Origin: Pseudanabaena mucicola FACHB-723
Lineage (GTDB): Bacteria; Cyanobacteriota; Cyanobacteriia; Pseudanabaenales; Pseudanabaenaceae
NCBI RefSeq assembly: GCF_014696385.1
Contig: NZ_JACJQB010000014.1
Span: 1 to 64,000, forward strand
DNA: 64,000 nt
Direction: 5' to 3'
The position numbers and the translations under genes were made by a program. Numbering within the stretch: position 1 is the stretch's first letter; each line of letters opens with the position of its first letter. The notes beneath the pieces were generated by a model that saw only the letters and a program-made list of their open reading frames with translations, did not search any database and was not told the origin of the DNA. This document shows, in pieces, positions 59,999 to 64,000 of the stretch.

Positions 59999-60805
59999 TT
60001 ATTTAAGGGTCAAAAATTTCTCTAGCGCTGTCACTAAAGATGGGGGCCAACGGCGAATATTTTTGACCCAATTGATATCGCGATAACGCGGATCGAGATT
60101 TTCCACAGACACCCAATTACTTTCGGCTTCACCGAGCTTTTTGTCTGCCCAGAGCGCTGCGGTTAGGGCTGCCCTGACATCAGTAAAGTTAGGATACTTG
60201 CGAAGAATATTTTTCATTGCCTTGATCGCCGCACTGGTGTCACCCGTTTGTGAGCCTAGCTCATACAATGCGATCGCATTATTACCAAAGGCAGTGCTGA
60301 AGCGCGAATTTACCTGCATCGCTTTTTGATAATCGGCAATTGCTTCCTCCCATTTGCCCAAACCTGCCTTAGCATTGCCACGATTGTTATAGGCAGCAGC
60401 ATCATTAGGATCAATTTCAAGGACGCGATTGTAATCTGCGATCGCAGCTTCCCATTTGCCCAAACTTTCCAATGCTGCCCCACGATTGAGGTAAGGATCA
60501 GGGAAATTTGGAGCTAGCTCTACCGATTTGTTATAGTCCGCTAGCGCCTGTTGGGGGAGATTTTGGCTCATTTTAGAGTTACCCCGATTGCTCCAGCCTG
60601 CGGCATTGTCTGGATACAATTTGATTAGCTCTGTCCAATAGGATTCTGCTTGCGGAAATTCTCCTGCATCGGTTGCCTCAAAAGCTTTTTTGACCAGCGC
60701 ATCAAGTTGATTTGACTCCGCTTCAGTAATATTTAGTTGAGCCTGAGCTGGGGCAGTGTAAAACATCAAACATAGGGTAAGCAAAGCGGCAATGATCGAA
60801 CGCAT
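59999..60805 (-). CDS. exported TPR protein
   Basis: A 268-residue protein with a signal peptide (SIIAALLTLCLMFYTAPAQA) and about four TPR motifs (AGWSNRGNSKMSQNLPQQAL, DPYLNRGAALESLGKWEAA, AAYNNRGNAKAGLGKWEEA). Plant and cyanobacterial homologues of this pattern occur in thylakoid assembly factors, but the role here is unknown. Confidence 0.82.
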   Translation of the reverse strand: MRSIIAALLTLCLMFYTAPAQAQLNITEAESNQLDALVKKAFEATDAGEFPQAESYWTELIKLYPDNAAGWSNRGNSKMSQNLPQQALADYNKSVELAPNFPDPYLNRGAALESLGKWEAAIADYNRVLEIDPNDAAAYNNRGNAKAGLGKWEEAIADYQKAMQVNSRFSTAFGNNAIALYELGSQTGDTSAAIKAMKNILRKYPNFTDVRAALTAALWADKKLGEAESNWVSVENLDPRYRDINWVKNIRRWPPSLVTALEKFLTLK

Positions 60806-60850
60806 GGAGATCTAGTCCTTCAGTAAACAAATGCGAGTTCCTTTCATATT

Positions 60851-61321
60851 CTACGCACTTGGCTCGATGGTGATGCTGCCGCGCATCCCTGCGGTGGCAT
60901 GTCCTGCGATCGTGCAGCGCAAATCATAGGTTCCAGACTTAATTGGAATAAATGTCCATGCTGCCGTTGTGTTGGGGCGCAACTCTAGCTCATGGATATT
61001 GCCTTTAATTTCGACATTACCCGCCACGACATTCTGTGTCCAAATCGCATCGGCAAAGTCTTTGCTGGTGAAGTAATGCTTCATGCCGCTAGGGTTGCTC
61101 AGCAGTAGTTTGTAACGTTTGCCCGACTCAAAGGTAAAGCGATCGGGAATAAATTTGAGTTCGTTGGCAGTGTTGCTAAGGCTCACCTTGACCTCGATCG
61201 CAGTTTGCTTAGTGAAATCCACTGGGGCTGCGATCGCAAAATTGGGACTAGTCACTAAACAAGCAATTACTAAGATAAAAATGCTAAGAAATTTACTCAA
61301 AATTGTGAAGTTACGACGCAT
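60851..61321 (-). CDS. exported cupredoxin-domain protein
   Basis: The 156-residue protein has a signal peptide (FLSIFILVIACLVTS ... AIAA) and a single cupredoxin domain. The copper ligands are visible: His in PSGMKHYFTSKD, and Cys, His and Met in RCTIAGHATAGMRG. It should bind one type 1 copper and carry electrons or deliver copper in the periplasm or lumen. It differs from plastocyanin in spacing of the C-terminal ligands. Confidence 0.83.
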   Translation of the reverse strand: MRRNFTILSKFLSIFILVIACLVTSPNFAIAAPVDFTKQTAIEVKVSLSNTANELKFIPDRFTFESGKRYKLLLSNPSGMKHYFTSKDFADAIWTQNVVAGNVEIKGNIHELELRPNTTAAWTFIPIKSGTYDLRCTIAGHATAGMRGSITIEPSA

Positions 61322-61367
61322 AGTATTTATCTCCCAAAAGTTTGCCCAAAATTAGCCCAAAAAGTAA

Positions 61368-61387
61368 AAAGGGGCAACTGCCCCTTT
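61368..61387. terminator. short hairpin after fabG
   Basis: AAAGGGGCA at 61368-61376 pairs with TGCCCCTTT at 61379-61387, just past the fabG stop on its transcribed strand. Confidence 0.7.
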
Positions 61388-61392
61388 CTAAT

Positions 61393-62166
<774 letters not shown>

Positions 62167-62177
62167 TTAATTTATTG

Positions 62178-62360
62178 CCATAGCAAAAAAGTTTTGCTTA
62201 GGACATAAAACCAGAAGAAGTGCGGCGGCGCGGAGCGCCGCCGCACGATGCTTGGGTTTTGATTTGTACTAACTAACTCTCACTTTGCTATAAAAAGCAA
62301 AAAGCGAGTGGCGGTGTACCGCACTGCTACTCTTCTTCTTGTTTTGGGCTATAGATTCAC
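62178..62360. repeat. intergenic hairpin pair in the fabG upstream region
   Basis: In the 282-bp gap, GTGCGGCGGCGC at 62220-62231 pairs exactly with 62235-62246 around GGA. A second, weaker hairpin with a GGCGGTGTACCGC-type tip lies near 62310-62325. Short TATAGC-like stretches flank both. They resemble the MITE-like elements at 32.4 kb and 44.2 kb but lack clear terminal repeats. Confidence 0.5.
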
Positions 62361-62390
62361 AGTTTAGCGATTTCAGTACCACTTAATAAA

Positions 62391-62421
62391 AAAAGAAGTT
62401 GGGCATTGCCCAACTTCTTTT
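62391..62421. terminator. terminator hairpin
   Basis: AAAAGAAGTTGGGCA at 62391-62405 pairs with TGCCCAACTTCTTTT at 62407-62421. It ends the minus-strand TPR gene. Confidence 0.85.
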
Positions 62422-63984
62422 CTAAGTAATGCCCTGCAAGGCTTGGATTGCTTGTTGAGTCCGCCTAATCCATTCCACATCGCCACTTTCTCGATAGAGC
62501 TTTAAGGCTTCTTGATAGGAAAAGATAGCATTGCTAACTTCACCTTTGAGGGTGTACAAAGCTCCTAAGCTAAAATGGGCTTTCGCAAAATTAGGATTGA
62601 GAGATAACGCTCGAAAATAGGCGTTCTGAGCATCGCCAAGTCTGCCCCGATCAGCATAGGCAAGACCTAAGCTGGTGTAATCCACCCAAATCTCATCTTT
62701 ACCGATCTCAATTGTTTTTTGAAAAGCCGCAATCGCATCATCGCTATTGCCCTGAGCGCGTAATAAATTACCTAGATTGCTATAGGCGATCGCATTTTTG
62801 GGGTCAATTTCGATGGCGCGGCGAAAAGCCTGAATCGCATCTTCCGTCAGATTTTTGTCAGATAAGACGCGCCCCAAATTGTTATAGGCGACCGTGTAAT
62901 TGGGGTTGATCGTAATTGCTTTGCCATAGGCGGCAATTGCACCATCCAGATCGCCTTGCCGACGTAGAGCTAAACCCAATCCATTAAAGTTACTGGCAAC
63001 ACGCGGGTTAATTTCCGTACTGCGTTGAAAGGCTGCCGTCGCCTCAGCAATATTTTCTTCACGCAAAAATACACTGCCTAAAATTGCATAGATATCCGCA
63101 TTGCGAGGATCTTGTCGGAGTGCTTTTTGGAAAGTTGCGATCGCATTTGGGCGATCACCCAGTTGGTTATAAGCCAAGCCGAGGTTGTAATAAACATTAG
63201 GAAAATTTGGATCAATCTGCACAACCTGATTGTAGGCAGCAATTGAACCCGCATAGTCGCGTTCCTCATACAGCGAAATTCCCAACGCAAAATGGGCTAC
63301 GGCATACTGGGGAGTAATCTCAATGGCTCTGCGATAGGAGGCGATAGCCTGTTGCCGATTACCCTGCCGACGCAGCACCGAGCCTAAACCATTGTGGGCA
63401 AGGGCATACTGCGGATCAACTTGAATCGCTTTCCGAAAGGAGCTAATTGCACTCTGAATATTATTTTGGCGCTCATAGGCTAATCCCAAGTTGTAATAGA
63501 CAGGCGCAAGATTAGTATCTTCTTTGCTGAGGTTGACAAACTGCATATAGGCATCAACTGCACCCTTAGCATCGCCTTGCTGATATAGGGCAATGCCCAG
63601 CCCATAATAGGCAGGAGTATAATTTTTATCGATCGCAATGGCTTGGCGATGGGCTTCGATTGCACCTTGTAAATCCCCTTTTTGGCGCAATGTCACCCCT
63701 AATCCATAATAAGCAGGCACTAGTCTAGGACTAACTTTAATTGCCTGACGATACAGCGTCAAAGCAGGATCAAGCTGATTTTTCTCTCTAAGAGCATTAG
63801 CACGTTCTACTAGCTTGAGCGGAGTATTGGCAAGTGGATCACTTTGGGCAATTTTTGCCGAGTTGCTATTTATTGCCGTAGGTGATGTTTGAGCTAAGGC
63901 GATCGGGTCAAGAGCAGGAGCGAGACTGCACATCAGAGGTAAAGCCCCTACTGCGGCGATCTTCGTAATTGCGGTTTTGATCAT
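62422..63984 (-). CDS. long exported TPR protein
   Basis: The 520-residue protein has a signal-like start (IAAVGALPLMCSLAPALDPI) and about twelve TPR units (for example VYYNLGLAYNQLGDRPNAIA and AYSNLGNLLRAQGNSDDAI), making an extended protein-binding superhelix. The repeats use a consistent NLG...GD pattern. The function is unknown; similar proteins in cyanobacteria are often involved in envelope or photosystem assembly. It is probably complete. Confidence 0.83.
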   Translation of the reverse strand: MIKTAITKIAAVGALPLMCSLAPALDPIALAQTSPTAINSNSAKIAQSDPLANTPLKLVERANALREKNQLDPALTLYRQAIKVSPRLVPAYYGLGVTLRQKGDLQGAIEAHRQAIAIDKNYTPAYYGLGIALYQQGDAKGAVDAYMQFVNLSKEDTNLAPVYYNLGLAYERQNNIQSAISSFRKAIQVDPQYALAHNGLGSVLRRQGNRQQAIASYRRAIEITPQYAVAHFALGISLYEERDYAGSIAAYNQVVQIDPNFPNVYYNLGLAYNQLGDRPNAIATFQKALRQDPRNADIYAILGSVFLREENIAEATAAFQRSTEINPRVASNFNGLGLALRRQGDLDGAIAAYGKAITINPNYTVAYNNLGRVLSDKNLTEDAIQAFRRAIEIDPKNAIAYSNLGNLLRAQGNSDDAIAAFQKTIEIGKDEIWVDYTSLGLAYADRGRLGDAQNAYFRALSLNPNFAKAHFSLGALYTLKGEVSNAIFSYQEALKLYRESGDVEWIRRTQQAIQALQGIT

Positions 63985-64000
63985 ATTTAATATTGCTTTT

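Noticed and set aside
60099-60107. Perfect DnaA box inside a TPR gene
   Set aside because: A single 9-base match in 64 kb is expected by chance and has no neighbours.

Overview
The window is a piece of a cyanobacterial chromosome. The octamer GCGATCGC (HIP1) recurs throughout, both between and inside genes. The gene set includes a high-light-inducible (Hlip) protein, a Psb32-type TPM protein, Tab2/Atab2, LdpA, a Ycf45-type R3H ATPase, DUF3769, DUF4079 and a GUN4 domain. The XDD3-type exosortase substrate and the many long gene-end hairpins fit a thin filamentous genus such as Pseudanabaena, but that genus call is an inference.

Layout. 1-10 kb: an IS-transposase tail at the left edge, Tab2, a MASE1-GGDEF cyclase, galT-ccdA, a Tat-exported caspase-fold protein that has lost its catalytic Cys, hemW and a DUF58 protein. 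10-14 kb: an accessory cluster with a DUF4160/HTH pair, a coiled-coil protein ending in a GUN4 domain, a HicB-like protein and a MazF-type toxin-antitoxin pair. 14-21 kb: a nuclease-fold lipoprotein, glcD, sodB, msrB, a DUF3769 outer-membrane protein and dnaN. 21.4-22.6 kb: the likely chromosome origin, with 11 perfect DnaA boxes in two opposed blocks around a palindrome. 22.6-30.3 kb: Psb32, a large unrecognised protein, DUF4079, a prohibitin, a cobalamin riboswitch in front of an unrecognised ORF, a methyltransferase, an Hlip gene with an HLR1-like site, and a cupin.

30-44 kb: mostly core genes. These are an SLH-L,D-transpeptidase, a degenerate metallo-beta-lactamase fold, trpG, TPR and WD40 proteins, an ABC solute-binding protein, a second SPFH protein, plsX-fabH, a phytanoyl-CoA dioxygenase-like protein, an alpha/beta hydrolase and a CysH carrying the 4Fe-4S motif. 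44-55 kb: a DciA-like protein, then a type I restriction-modification locus (hsdR, hsdM, hsdS). Inside that locus sit an antisense vapBC pair, a Uma2 nuclease-fold protein, a four-helix-bundle protein and heptanucleotide repeat arrays that touch the start codons of two genes. Broken toxin-antitoxin remnants follow, together with ldpA and a decayed partial copy of ldpA. 55-64 kb: Ycf45, an EGY-like site-2 protease homologue without its HExxH motif, cysA, a small secreted protein, two TPR proteins, a cupredoxin and fabG.

How it fits together: the two flanks are housekeeping DNA, and genes next to the origin mostly point away from it. The two accessory patches (10-14 kb and 45-55 kb) hold nearly all the toxin-antitoxin, restriction and repeat material. 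Most gene ends carry long, often perfect hairpins that can end transcription from both sides; some lie inside short elements with TATAGC-type terminal inverted repeats. I saw no tRNA, rRNA or CRISPR array.
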